Source: Haliotis asinina (lineage: Eukaryota > Mollusca > Gastropoda > Lepetellida > Haliotidae). Taken from it: DNA of 64,000 bases. Within the stretch, counting starts at the first letter, position 1. Every line of letters begins with the position of its first letter. The stretch is taken from the NCBI RefSeq assembly GCF_037392515.1, contig NC_090283.1:16129001-16193000 (forward strand), in the 5' to 3' direction. This document shows, one piece after another, positions 11,281 through 21,166 of the stretch. Below the pieces are notes generated by a model. The model did not search any database and was not told the DNA's origin. It worked only from the letters and a program-made list of their open reading frames with translations. Position numbers and translations under genes: made by a program.

Positions 11281-12899
11281 GAAGGACAAACACAGAGGTG
11301 ATCTACATTGTTCGAATGAAAGTGAGTGAAAGTTTGTGTTACTTCGATTAGTTAAGTACAGGTAGTTTGGGAGAAAAGCCAGAAGTCATGAATGTTTTGT
11401 AGTTCTGACGTTGTTGGTACCACGCAAGGTTCATCCTCTGGGCTAAATGGGGATTCCAACCCGATATCCCGATTTGGCGTTGTGTTCATAGTTCACAATT
11501 AATTCAGAACGTAGTTGCTATGTACAAACAGGGGACACATGGGTCACTCTGACCTACCGATATCTAGCTATCATGCACACATCGCATGTCTGTTATCTAG
11601 GTAGGACGTCTGGAATGTGTTTACAACAAGTTTTATAAAACAAAACACATGTCCAAAAGGGAAGTGAAGTTTGCTTTAAGCCATGCGCAAAATACACAAA
11701 AACAACAACAAATAACAAAATGTCTACACAGCTGCAGATTTAATATTGGATCTAAGAACACTTGTTTAATGAGGGAGAAATTCAGAAATATAGGTATGGT
11801 CTTGAAAACCCAATAAGCATATACGGGATATGTTTGGATCCATAATTACAGGATCCTGACTCAAGTTTAAGTCTCTGAAAATATGAAATTTTGATAGAAT
11901 CATATCTTTCCGTATATACTGAATTACCCCCAGTGGTCTCTGAGATACAAAACCAGTGAGGGTCAAGGCTTGCTTCTTTCTAGAGTATTGCATTACAGAA
12001 ACGGTTCGGCCGAAAGTTTGAGTATGAGACTGGCAACTGCCATGTGTAAGTCCCAGCCATACAGAGCGGCTGTGGTTCTTACAAGGAGGTAAAAGCATTT
12101 TGAAAAAAAATAATCCCCTAGCAATATTAACATTTGCATTTCGGAAAATGAATTCACTGTATATAGATCTAGGGAAGCGAAGGTGTCCTTCAATTAAAAC
12201 ACGTTCTGCTGATCACAGCCGATGGCGTCATAATATCTTTTGCATCAATGCAGTTCGCTACAGCCGACTTGGCAGTGTTCACCCAGTGACATCTGTCAAT
12301 ATTTTAGAGCTGATGTTGTGGTGCTGATATTCAGCAGCTGATGAAGATAGTGATTCACCAAGTCGGAGGCCCACCTGTTTTTGGCATAGTCCTTGTGATA
12401 CTCTGTGATGGGTGGGGAGCTCGGATGATGAACTATATTACTCTAAACATGGCTTATGAAACCGCCCTTTTAACACAAAACCGTCAACTTGAAACTGATC
12501 CTTTTGATACTGATCAAAGACCGCCCAAACCGATTGAGTATGGTCCACGTTTCCATGTTTTTGAATGGATTGCATTAGTTTTTTTCCAAAGCCCAAAAAC
12601 TTGTAAGAGTTCTGAACCTAAAAAACCTCCAGGAAAACCTTTGCCACAACAACCACAACATCGAGTCAAGATGTTAAATATCCATTCAGTTCATAAGCTG
12701 TCAAACAAACTGAGCTTGGTTCAAAGGCAATTCTCCACAGATTTTGAATCCTGGTGCTATAAAATGTCTTTCAGATGTACCCAGTAACATTGGTGACGAG
12801 TGTATCCAAAAGTCATTTGCATTTTCTCAAGTACGAAAACGATAGGTTAACGATCAATGCAAACAGGTTAGGAGGAAAGAAAGCTGAGCAATATTTCCG
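11281..12899. other. Intergenic, no gene recognised
   Basis: An open frame of 148 codons at 12341-12787 is the longest here. It has no domain I recognise, lies just upstream of the LINE fragment at 12900 and could be decayed LINE sequence; this is not supported by any motif. Confidence 0.4.
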
Positions 12900-13330
12900 G
12901 ATTGGGCCATGTTTCTGGGTCTTATTGTCGACTCCCACTTGACGTTTTTGCCGAATTTTAATCCCCTTACGGTTAAATGCCCGAAAGCACTCGCCATGTT
13001 AAAAGTTGTTTCAAATTCAGTATGGGGAACAAACTACCCTGCTTCACTTATACAAATCACTCGAAACTATTTTACGACCTCATCATATGTGGTGGAGCCT
13101 GCACAAGCAACCTTACACTGAAAGGTTCCATCCACCACCAAGGTCTAAGACTTTGTCTTGGGCCCTTTAGAACTTCTGTTGGCAGTCTCTACACAGAGGC
13201 AGATGAACCGTCTCTTGCACAGCGCCGAGTGCAACGAGTCAAGCCCAGCTTTAACTGTGTTTTTCATCCTCTCTGTGAGGACCTGTACAACGAAATGTCA
13301 GCTCTTGTTCCGCCTTTGCTTATTTGAAGA
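12900..13330 (+). pseudogene. Jockey-clade LINE reverse-transcriptase C-terminal fragment
   Basis: The frame starting at 12909 encodes FLGLIVDSHLTFLPNF then KALAMLKVVSNSVWG, the post-catalytic thumb region seen in jockey-like non-LTR retrotransposons. The match moves to another frame near 13065-13080 and continues as HHQGLRLCLGPFRTS, SLYTEADEPSLAQRR, NCVFHPLCEDLYNE. It is therefore a 5'-truncated, frameshifted relic of a LINE ORF2, without the catalytic YxDD region and without the endonuclease. Confidence 0.8.
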
Positions 13331-13534
13331 ATACAGTTGTTAACTAAAGAACAGGTTACAACAGCAAGGGATATAATCTCGAGTGTACAATCATGTATGA
13401 TTGGGGAAACTGCAGTCAAGAGTATCAGATATACCATTAATAGCAGATGGAAGAGTAAGTGAGTGAGCTTATGGTGAGCATTTATATCTGGTCTAATTCA
13501 TACTTTTGAGGATATACTTCTAAGTGACTGAAGG

Positions 13535-13690
13535 CTTATGTTTTAACACCGGTCGCGCTTAGCAATATTTCAGCAATATCACGGCGGGAGACTCCAGAAA
13601 TGAACACACCCTAAGTGGAAATCGATCCTCGGTGTGACGATCGAACGCTTAACCACAAGTTTCCCAGCCACCTCAGTAGATTGTAGAAAT
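13535..13690 (-). repeat. SINE-T, near full length
   Basis: Reading the minus strand gives GTGGTTAAGCGTTCGATCGT, then a diverged B box and ATATTGCTGAAATATTGCTA before the tail. This is the tRNA-derived family. Confidence 0.75.
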
Positions 13691-14330
13691 TAACAAAGGT
13701 AGCATTATAACAAACATGGAAACTTTGGACAGGAATGCAGAAAAAGAAACTAGCATTGACTAGTTATGTAAAATGGACCAAATGAAGGCTGGGAGAATTA
13801 CCACTAAAAAATCAACAAAGGGAGAAACACAAAATTTAATCCGGACTTGCTGTTGTTATCAAGCTTGTTCAAGGCATTCTATGCCTCTGTCGTACTCACC
13901 ATAAGGAATTATGCCCCACGCTAAAAAAAACCAACACTGCATCAGCACACATACCGATGTCTTCCTCCAAAGTGTGATCATGAACGTGCATGCAAATATA
14001 CTGACCGATCCTCCCCAAGATACACCTATCCTCAAACCGTGATATCCGGACGTACATGAAAAAAGCTTTCTCAGAATCACTCGTTATGTTGGTCAAACTA
14101 CATGTATACTCATAGAAATGTAGGGGGACCTGATTTTCCAAGGGTGCATCAGTGTCAACATATGTTCCAAATTATGAACGCACCACAATGTCTCTTTATC
14201 ACCACCCTTACACACAAAACTGTTCTACTCACCCTCCATAATCCCAGGTCCAGAACTCGACGGAGCCACTGAAATAACCGAAACATACAAGTGGGTAAAC
14301 AAACGTCATTCGTAATTTTCTTGTTTGTTT
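13691..14330. other. Intergenic, nothing recognised
   Basis: Several overlapping short frames on the minus strand (13859-14141) have no recognisable domain and no splice context. No repeat family is evident. Confidence 0.5.
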
Positions 14331-14490
14331 TTGGTTTAAGACTGCTTTAAGCGATGTTACAGCAATATGGCAGCGGTCCGTCATTAACCGAGTCCGGACG
14401 AGACATTCCAGTGATTGGCAGCGTAGTAGATACTTCGATACGATGACACGTATGAGGCAAGAAAATAAATCTGATCACTCGATCTTGCTA
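14331..14490 (-). repeat. SINE-R, degenerate
   Basis: ACAGCAATATGGCAGCGGTC and GAGTCCGGACGAGACATTCC match the inverted family consensus with many substitutions. Confidence 0.65.
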
Positions 14491-15368
14491 GCTGCCATAT
14501 ACAAGAGTTGGTTTGCTTTGAACGGTCTGTAGATTATCGATTTTTGTGATATCAATAGGTGTTTTGTCCACTCTTATGGACCCTCTGATCAGAAACCTCT
14601 GACAAAAACTATGGGAACTGATTTTAAGGTTATGTAAGAGTAGTAATGAAGGTAGTTTAAATCAGGACGTACATAGATCAATAGCACACGTGTCCACTAA
14701 GTTCATTTTCGACACATGCATGACACGTTGAAGTCAGACTTTGATTCAGTTGCCCCTTTCCGTCAACCGCAAAACGACAAGTTCCTCTACCGATGAATAC
14801 TACGTGCGGAGATACGGCAACACAGTCAGAACGCTAGTAATGACTGGGGTGCTTTGATAGAAGTAACCCTGATTTCTTCAATCTTTTGTGACAATATGTG
14901 ATCGAATAAAAATCGTGAAAAATATAAAACGTCATCCTGACGTTTCACAGTGCATAGATAACCGAAATGGGTTTGTTTTATGACTTGACGTTTTGTATTG
15001 AGATACGTCCGTGCACCGTTAGCAATTCAGTTGCATAATGACACACATCTGAGTGTTTTGTCTGTCCATATATTTAGCTTTTCATATATATTCATAGGAT
15101 ATTAAACGAGCTTCCCATTTCATATCGAGTTAATATCCCTCGTGAAACAAAATTATTTCACTCGGAACATAAACTTGATATGAAAGGTGAACGAGTTTTG
15201 TATCCTTTTTATTATCCACGTTCTAAGAAATGAAAATATCGTTAAAATAAAGCAATATTTTGCTTTCCTATATAGAACCATGTAATACATCATATTGGTG
15301 ATTGGAATGTCGAACGCTTCGCTCCAGGAAAACGTTCGCAATATAAAGGCAATGTCTTTCCTTTACGA
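14491..15368. other. Intergenic, nothing recognised
   Basis: AT-rich; no domain-bearing frame and no repeat seen elsewhere in the window. Confidence 0.5.
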
Positions 15369-15630
15369 ACCCGTGAAGATCCCTGTTTAGAATAGGCATC
15401 CAATGTTTGCCATAAAAGGCGACTCAACTTGTCGTAAGAGGCGACTAACGGGCTCGCTGACTTGGTTGACACATGTCATCGGTTCCCAATTACTCAGATC
15501 GATGCTCATGTTGTTGATCACAGGATTGTCTGGTCCAGACTCGATTATTTACAGACCGCCACCATATCGCTGGAATATTGCTGAGTGCGGCGTAAAACTA
15601 AAACTCACTCACTCACTCACTCACTCACTT
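15369..15630 (+). repeat. SINE-R, near full length
   Basis: Runs from the head (ACCCGTGAAGATCCC) through GTCGTAAGAGGCGACTAACG, CATCGGTTCCCAATTACTCA and GATTGTCTGGTCCAGACTCG to a tail of repeated ACTC. A well-preserved copy. Confidence 0.92.
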
Positions 15631-16679
15631 TCCTTTTCCTTTAATAAACAAATTAAGACAGAATCAAGTCGTAATCAAAATTTAATTCTTTTCAGTTGAG
15701 CATTTGTTTTCAAAAGCAATTATATTATTCATCAAAACACTTGTAAAGTGTAAATATTTTGAACTTGACTTCGTGTCCTATATCTTGGCTGAATGTCAGT
15801 CGGCCATCATTGTCGGGCGAGTCGTCATGTTGAGAAGTGTTCACAAAGAAGAAGATTATAAGGAGCACTTAGGAGCGGCAAGTACAACATCAAAGATGAA
15901 TGTGAATAACAGGAAACTGTATGTCTCAAATAGTTGAGCTTAATGTTCTTCATCGGAGGAGGAGCTACTGTAAATAATTCGGCGACGCCTTCTCACCTCG
16001 GCTTTGACTTCCCACTTGTCTTGATTAGATGGTTATGTTGGAGACTCCAGCGAAAATTGGGTCCGAAAACACAGCCTGCAACCTCGAACGAAGACGATTT
16101 CAAGGCTATTGTGTTCAGATTCTGGGAAGTGCTTTTGACCCCTGCATAAGAAACCACGGGAGGTATGGCAGTGACACTATGTTTGTTCGGGAGGACGCGA
16201 ATGGATGCAGATTACAGTGACAGTGACAGTGACAGTGATAGAGATACAAGAGCGCCGCTCGTCTTTAGATGTTGTGTGTTACTGTGCAGTCCTGACAACA
16301 TACACGCAAAAGGTATTCAATCTCTTGATAAGATTCACAACTCTTCCAACCAACCGTCCGTCAATTTTGACGAAATCAATAACTTTTACGGGCGACGCCA
16401 TATTTGTTTACACTCATGAGAGACCGACTAGACGTATTTGTTTACTTACTTTTATAGATTGTTTTATTTTCGTTTTTATTACTTGAGTTATTATGGAATT
16501 GAAAATAATGCTAGTAACCACACTAAATGAAATAAATTTTATCTAATTCCATAGAAGTGTTTTCGTTTTACATGCTCTCAGTTGTGAACACTTTTGAATG
16601 AAAATCATGAATGGAATGAGTGATAAAGGTAGTACCAGTATGTCAAAGTTCACGTATTAGCCAATCAAATCACTCGAAG
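15631..16679. other. Unassigned region with overlapping short frames
   Basis: Open frames of 60-95 codons overlap on the plus strand between 15704 and 16486 (for example 15934-16149). None shows a domain I recognise, and a short GACAGT run (about 16214-16240) makes an Asp-Ser stretch in one frame. Moderate GC (15950-16200) is higher than the flanks. An unrecognised exon cannot be excluded. Confidence 0.35.
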
Positions 16680-16907
16680 GTGTTATGACACATATGTGTC
16701 ATAACACTTTGTTATGACACACCTTTACGAAGTAACACATGGGTAATAAATAGAAGATACTAAACGATCTTCCGTGTAATACTATATTTATTAAACGAGT
16801 TAATGATTTGGAATCAAACGAGAGAAAAGAAGTTTGATACAAAATCATTTACGAGTTTAATAAAAATGGTATTTGACGGAAGCGAGTTTAGTATTCTGTT
16901 TATTACT
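16680..16907. repeat. Foldback repeat: 28-bp perfect palindrome plus 76-80-bp inverted arms
   Basis: 16680-16707 is a perfect 28-bp palindrome (GTGTTATGACACAT and its mirror), with a further TTGTTATGACACACC arm just after. Then 16741-16820 and 16832-16907 form inverted arms separated by only about 11 bp (left GGGTAATAAATAGAAGATAC, right ending CTGTTTATTACTC), about 80% complementary by eye. The whole could form a long hairpin. It looks like a foldback/MITE element of unknown family. Confidence 0.75.
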
Positions 16908-17287
16908 CTCCAACATATATTGATAGAAAACAGCTGCAATCATGGCACAGTGTGAGGACTCGGAGCTTTCCATGAGTCAAGCAGGGTCTGGTAACATTGC
17001 GACAGCTGCATTAGCATTGTGACGTCAAAACCGAGAAGCGTCTAGCGGTATTACACTAGGGTAATATTGCCGTAAAATATGACGCTGCAGTCTCTACCAC
17101 GGGAGAGTAATAAAGAGAATTATTACCCACGTGGTACTTCGTTTTCCATTTTGATACGTAATAAATAGAGGATACGTAAAGGCTGAAGGTTTCCAGAGAA
17201 AAGTCTTTTAAGTGTTATACCTTACTAATAAACCTTCTATAATATGGTCCTCACACACTTCATGCCATTGGGGATATTAGAGGAATA

Positions 17288-17411
<124 letters not shown>

Positions 17412-17645
17412 CATATAAATATAAATGAATCGATGGTACATATACTAACGCATCTATGCGTTTTCTGATTCCCGGAAGACACATGTACTGTGTACTGTAG
17501 TCACAGCAGATTGCCTTTTATGGAACAGTGAATTTTCATAGTACTGAATAATACGTGCGTATTTTCGTTTGACTATATATAAGCATATATACATTCTTGA
17601 AAAGCTGTTGATGTAATTTTCTATTTAAGAAAAGATTTGCTATTC

Positions 17646-17850
17646 GTGAGTTTAGTTTTACGCCGCACTCAGCAATATTCCAGCGATATGGCGGCGGTCT
17701 GTAAATAATCGAGTCTGGACCATACAATCCAGTGATCAACAACATGAGCATCGATCTGCGCAACTGGGAACCGATAACATGTGTCAACCAAGTCAGTGAG
17801 CCTGACTACCCGATCCCTTTAGTCACCCCTTACGACAAGCATAGTCGGGA
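17646..17850 (-). repeat. SINE-R, missing the head end
   Basis: Starts GTGAGTTTAGTTTTACGCCG and matches the inverted consensus closely until ACGACAAGCATAGTCGG, where it stops. Followed at 17851-17935 by short repeats of GATGAACATGGAAACCA, about three or four imperfect copies. Confidence 0.9.
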
Positions 17851-17851
17851 T

Positions 17852-17935
17852 GAACATGGAAACCAACGGATGAACCCAATAATCCAGCAGATGAACATGG
17901 AAACCAGCGGATGAACATGGAAACCAATGGATGAA
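17852..17935. repeat. Short imperfect tandem (GATGAACATGGAAACCA)
   Basis: The motif recurs at about 17852, 17891 and 17909, with related sequence to 17935, directly at the broken end of the SINE. Confidence 0.7.
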
Positions 17936-18374
17936 TGTTAAAGAGGATATGTCCATAATGGTGTGGTCTATAGCCCCATGAAAGACACAGTGGTTACACA
18001 AGCTTACCTAGAAGCATCAAGAGGAACAGCTTCTTGTTGAAGAAGGCCCGAGTGGTCTGTCGTCAGAAAAGTAGTTTTGCTCATCTGTCAATATCAGCCT
18101 TATATACATTTGCACAGCCCTTCATTGGTTCCAGCTGTGAATGGATGAGTGTCGTGTTTCAACATAAAACCTGTTTTATGATTCTTGATGACATTGGTGG
18201 CAAGTACTCAGGTGACATATTGATACAGATCTAACAGAATACAGCTTAACAGACTTACAGTGTACGTGTACTCTTTTTCTCATTCAAATTAAATTCAGAC
18301 ATTTTAGGCCTGAGGGAGATTTGTATAATGTACATGAAACTGATTTGAAAACATTAAAACAAACTATGGTCTCT

Positions 18375-18477
18375 TACATCTGACGACTTGGGTTGGAACT
18401 GGTCGTCATCGTATCCCAACTGAGTAGATCAATGCGCATAGAGTCAGTGAGTGAATTGTCTGGTCCATGTAACCGCA
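18375..18477 (+). repeat. SINE-R, degenerate fragment
   Basis: GGTCGTCATCGTATCCCAAC, GTAGATCAATGC and GAATTGTCTGGTCCATGT are diverged family landmarks. It abuts the inverted-repeat element at 18478. Confidence 0.55.
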
Positions 18478-18625
18478 TGTGTTGGCCAATTTCCGAGTGT
18501 TATTGAGCACAGGAATATTTAATTTGAAATCTCCGGCTGACGCCGTCGGTTCCAAATGCATTCCCGTGCTTCAAATACTCAATAACACCCGGAAATTGGC
18601 CAACACATTATGTTTATCTTCTAAT
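18478..18625. repeat. Inverted-repeat element with the second copy of the 4680 repeat
   Basis: The left arm (18478-18512, starting TGTGTTGGCCAATTTCCGAG) is the inverse of the right arm (about 18571-18607, ending GGAAATTGGCCAACACA) with a small insertion in the right arm. The right part, 18535-18625, is nearly identical to 4680-4769. This is the layout of a small TIR element whose right half exists alone at the other site. Confidence 0.75.
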
Positions 18626-18965
18626 TAGACTTGCAGTACAGCAATGTCATAGCAGTGTGACGTCATCAAGTTCATGACGTCAAAGCATTGTCAGGGCATT
18701 GCACACAATGTAGTGCCAAAACGATTTTCCTAGGAGATGTTTTCTGATCTCACACAGGCGATATCTCCTGTGGAACACAGTTTGGGATGATAAAACACAA
18801 AGTCAGTAAATCGCTTCTTGGGTTTGTGACAAACATGAAAACAAATTCTAACCCGAATCGTCACGCGTATATATGAGCTGGACCCCGTTCCAAGTGTTTT
18901 TATTTGTATTTCACAGAATGGCATAACCCTAAAAGCCATGATCGGGCTTAAAATGGATCTTCAGT

Positions 18966-19150
18966 AATCCATGCATGTCGGAAGAGGCGACTAACGGGAT
19001 CGGGTGGTTAGATTAGCTGACTTGGTGCACAAGTTATTGCATATCCCAATTGCGTAAATCGATGTTCACTCCATTGTCTGGTCCGGGCTCGCTTCTTTCC
19101 AGACAGCAGACCGGTATGTGGCTGAGAAAAACTTTAAACAAGAAAGAAAC
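18966..19150 (+). repeat. SINE-R, diverged
   Basis: AGAGGCGACTAACGGGATCG, TTAGCTGACTTGGTG and CATTGTCTGGTCCGGGCTCG match the family; the tail is lost. Confidence 0.7.
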
Positions 19151-19382
19151 GAAAAACAAACTCTTTCTATCCGGGGATATCACAACAACTCACTTTTTAA
19201 CACCTTACACGACGGTGTATTTCCGGCTGCATACATGTGATACATATAGACCTACTGGGATGTAACAGAATGACGCTATCTAACAAGCTAACAGTGAATC
19301 AGCATGGCACCTGGATGACATCATGCACACTGCAATGTCTAGCACAATCTACAAACACGTCTAATTTTGAACACATATTATA

Positions 19383-19440
19383 GTGAGTGAAAGGGTTTCA
19401 CACCACTCTCAGCAATACATGGGATTATCATGATGGATTT
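19383..19440 (-). repeat. SINE tail fragment, probably SINE-T
   Basis: AGTGAGTGAAAGGGTTTCAC followed by CTCAGCAATAC matches the inverted tail shared by both families. Confidence 0.5.
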
Positions 19441-19546
19441 AAAGTAGCGTAATCTGGAAGGTTCACAAAGGGCATCGGAATCATCAGCACACCCAGTGAC
19501 TCTAACAACACTGGCTTCCTGGTGGTAGATATAAACCTGTAATGAC

Positions 19547-20126
19547 CAGGACCCGGTTGCATCAACGCATAATTATGTAATCATCAATTAAACACTAATC
19601 AGATTACAGTATTTAAACACCCATTAACTAAGTATGCCTCTAATGAAGTTCTCGTCATTAAACCATCATTAACTTAGGGGAATCCCCTAATTATTATCCA
19701 TAATGCATTGCGGGTAAACACTAATCTATCGTCTGCATGATGGCTGTCGTCAGAAATCGTAGTAAAAATTTTGAAAGTTGTGAAATACTTCTAGCAGACC
19801 TACTTGAAGATCATATCTGTGTGTTAAACAGCAGACTGACTAACTCCATTCCTAATGACAAAAGGAAGCAGATATGGGACAAAATAACGTCCGAGATCAA
19901 TAGCCTAAAGGTAAGCAATAGAACGCCCAAAGAAATCAAGACAAAATGGGACAATATGTATGAAAAATGCAAAAAATAAGAGTTTTCGGATAAGTAGTTG
20001 ATGGAAGGTTATGCTGTCTGCCATGTAGATAAGGCTAATGACGAGTTAATGATACCATCAAACCTTCATTAGCTTAATGATGGATTAATGAAGGGATTCA
20101 TTTATTAGGGTTTCATGCAACTGAAG
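19547..20126 (+). mobile_element. PIF/Harbinger-type element retaining only the Myb-like gene
   Basis: The ends resemble each other inverted: GGTTGCATCAA near 19555 and, read from the minus strand, AGTTGCATGAAACC near 20126-20109. The interior has several TCATTAA/TTAATGA motifs in both orientations. Inside lies an open frame for a Myb/SANT-like protein (19737-19979). No DDE nuclease gene is present, so the element is non-autonomous. The assignment is inferred from the protein; three-base target duplications were not confirmed. Confidence 0.5.
19737..19979 (+). CDS. Myb/SANT-like DNA-binding protein, transposon-encoded, short
   Basis: The 80-residue product starts MMAVVRNRSKNFESCE and continues EILLADLLEDHICVLNSRLT, KRKQIWDKITSEIN and TPKEIKTKWDNMYEKCKK. 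The spacing of hydrophobic and tryptophan residues (IWDKI, KTKWDNM) fits the three-helix Myb/SANT-like domain (Myb_DNA-bind_5 type) carried by PIF/Harbinger transposons, where it works beside the transposase in binding the element ends. Here it ends with a stop just after the third helix, so the C-terminal protein-interaction part of the family is missing. The start is the first ATG of the frame. It is probably transposon baggage, not a host gene. Confidence 0.55.
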   Translation: MMAVVRNRSKNFESCEILLADLLEDHICVLNSRLTNSIPNDKRKQIWDKITSEINSLKVSNRTPKEIKTKWDNMYEKCKK

Positions 20127-20164
20127 ATAATCAATGATTAACTACTCATAGTATAACAAGAGTC

Positions 20165-20725
20165 ATCACGTTTTTGAGTTATGCTCCTGAAACGAAGCCC
20201 ATATCCCTCCATTTTGAGACTAAGTCCAAAACGTTTCCAAGAACCGAGAAAATAATCCATCACAAAAACCTGTAAATACCAAACGGCACCACTTTCGTTT
20301 TGCAGAAAAATATTGAACGCTTTTTGAGTTCTGCTCCAGAAACTAAGCCCATCCCTCCATTTTGAGACTGAATCAGAAACGTTTTAATGGAAACCGATAA
20401 AATAATACATCACAATAACCTGTAAATAGCAAAAGGCACCACTTTAGGTTCTGACTGATACATCTACCAGGTTTTGCAGAAAATTATTGCTCCGGAAACG
20501 AAGCCCACCCCGCCATTAGATTAACACCAAAGCGTTCCATGGAAAAACAAAACAAAACAAATAAATAAATAAATAAACAAAAAATGCCAAAAATCTGTAA
20601 ATAGCAAAAGGCGCAACCAAAGGGTCAGATTATTATATCTACCGATTTTGGTCTAAAAGTATTGAACGGTTTTTGAGTTAAGCTCCTGAAACAAAATGAT
20701 TACGGACGGATGGACAGACAAACCA
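20165..20725. repeat. Tandem degenerate repeat, about 170-bp units
   Basis: The motif TTTTTGAGTT(A/C)(T/A)GCTCC recurs near 20172, 20320 and 20669, with AACGAAGCCCA, CCTGTAAATA and AGCAAAAGGC also repeated. It ends in ACGGACGGATGGACAGAC (about 20702-20719), a purine-rich tail I recall from common non-coding marine-invertebrate repeats. No coding capacity. Confidence 0.75.
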
Positions 20726-21166
20726 GGCGTCGACTGTATCCCCTGCATTACATTAACGATTAAAGCTTTATGAAAGTTTGATACAACCAGTGCCAGGAAA
20801 CTCCATGAAGCAAGCACATTCAGGTTTATGTGGAAAGTGATCGGATCTGTTTTGGTCGTCAATGGTCTGTGATCACAATACACCAATCTCCGACGTAACC
20901 TTGAAAATGAGTAACATATCAGTGAAGTTTAGTGTTCCTCATAGCTACTGTATCCAAACTACACCCTGGCTAGGCCTAAATGGCAATTATATATAAGAAC
21001 ATTGTGTGAAAATCACTTTTTTATGTATTATGGGTGAGCTATTTCGAAAAGATATTTTTTTTGTCTCCATCAAACAAGGCAGGAATGACAAACCTACTTT
21101 AATCACAAGCTATTCAGCTTGATTGTGAAACGTGCGAGTAGTGTTCATCTTACGTCATATGTCATC
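20726..21166. other. 3' flank of the STEAP gene, nothing recognised
   Basis: No gene or repeat identified. It includes whatever 3' untranslated sequence the minus-strand STEAP gene has; the polyadenylation site was not fixed. Confidence 0.4.

Noticed and set aside
15934-16419. Overlapping plus-strand frames including an Asp-Ser run
   Set aside because: No recognisable domain; the Asp-Ser run is a GACAGT simple repeat. Kept only as an unassigned region.
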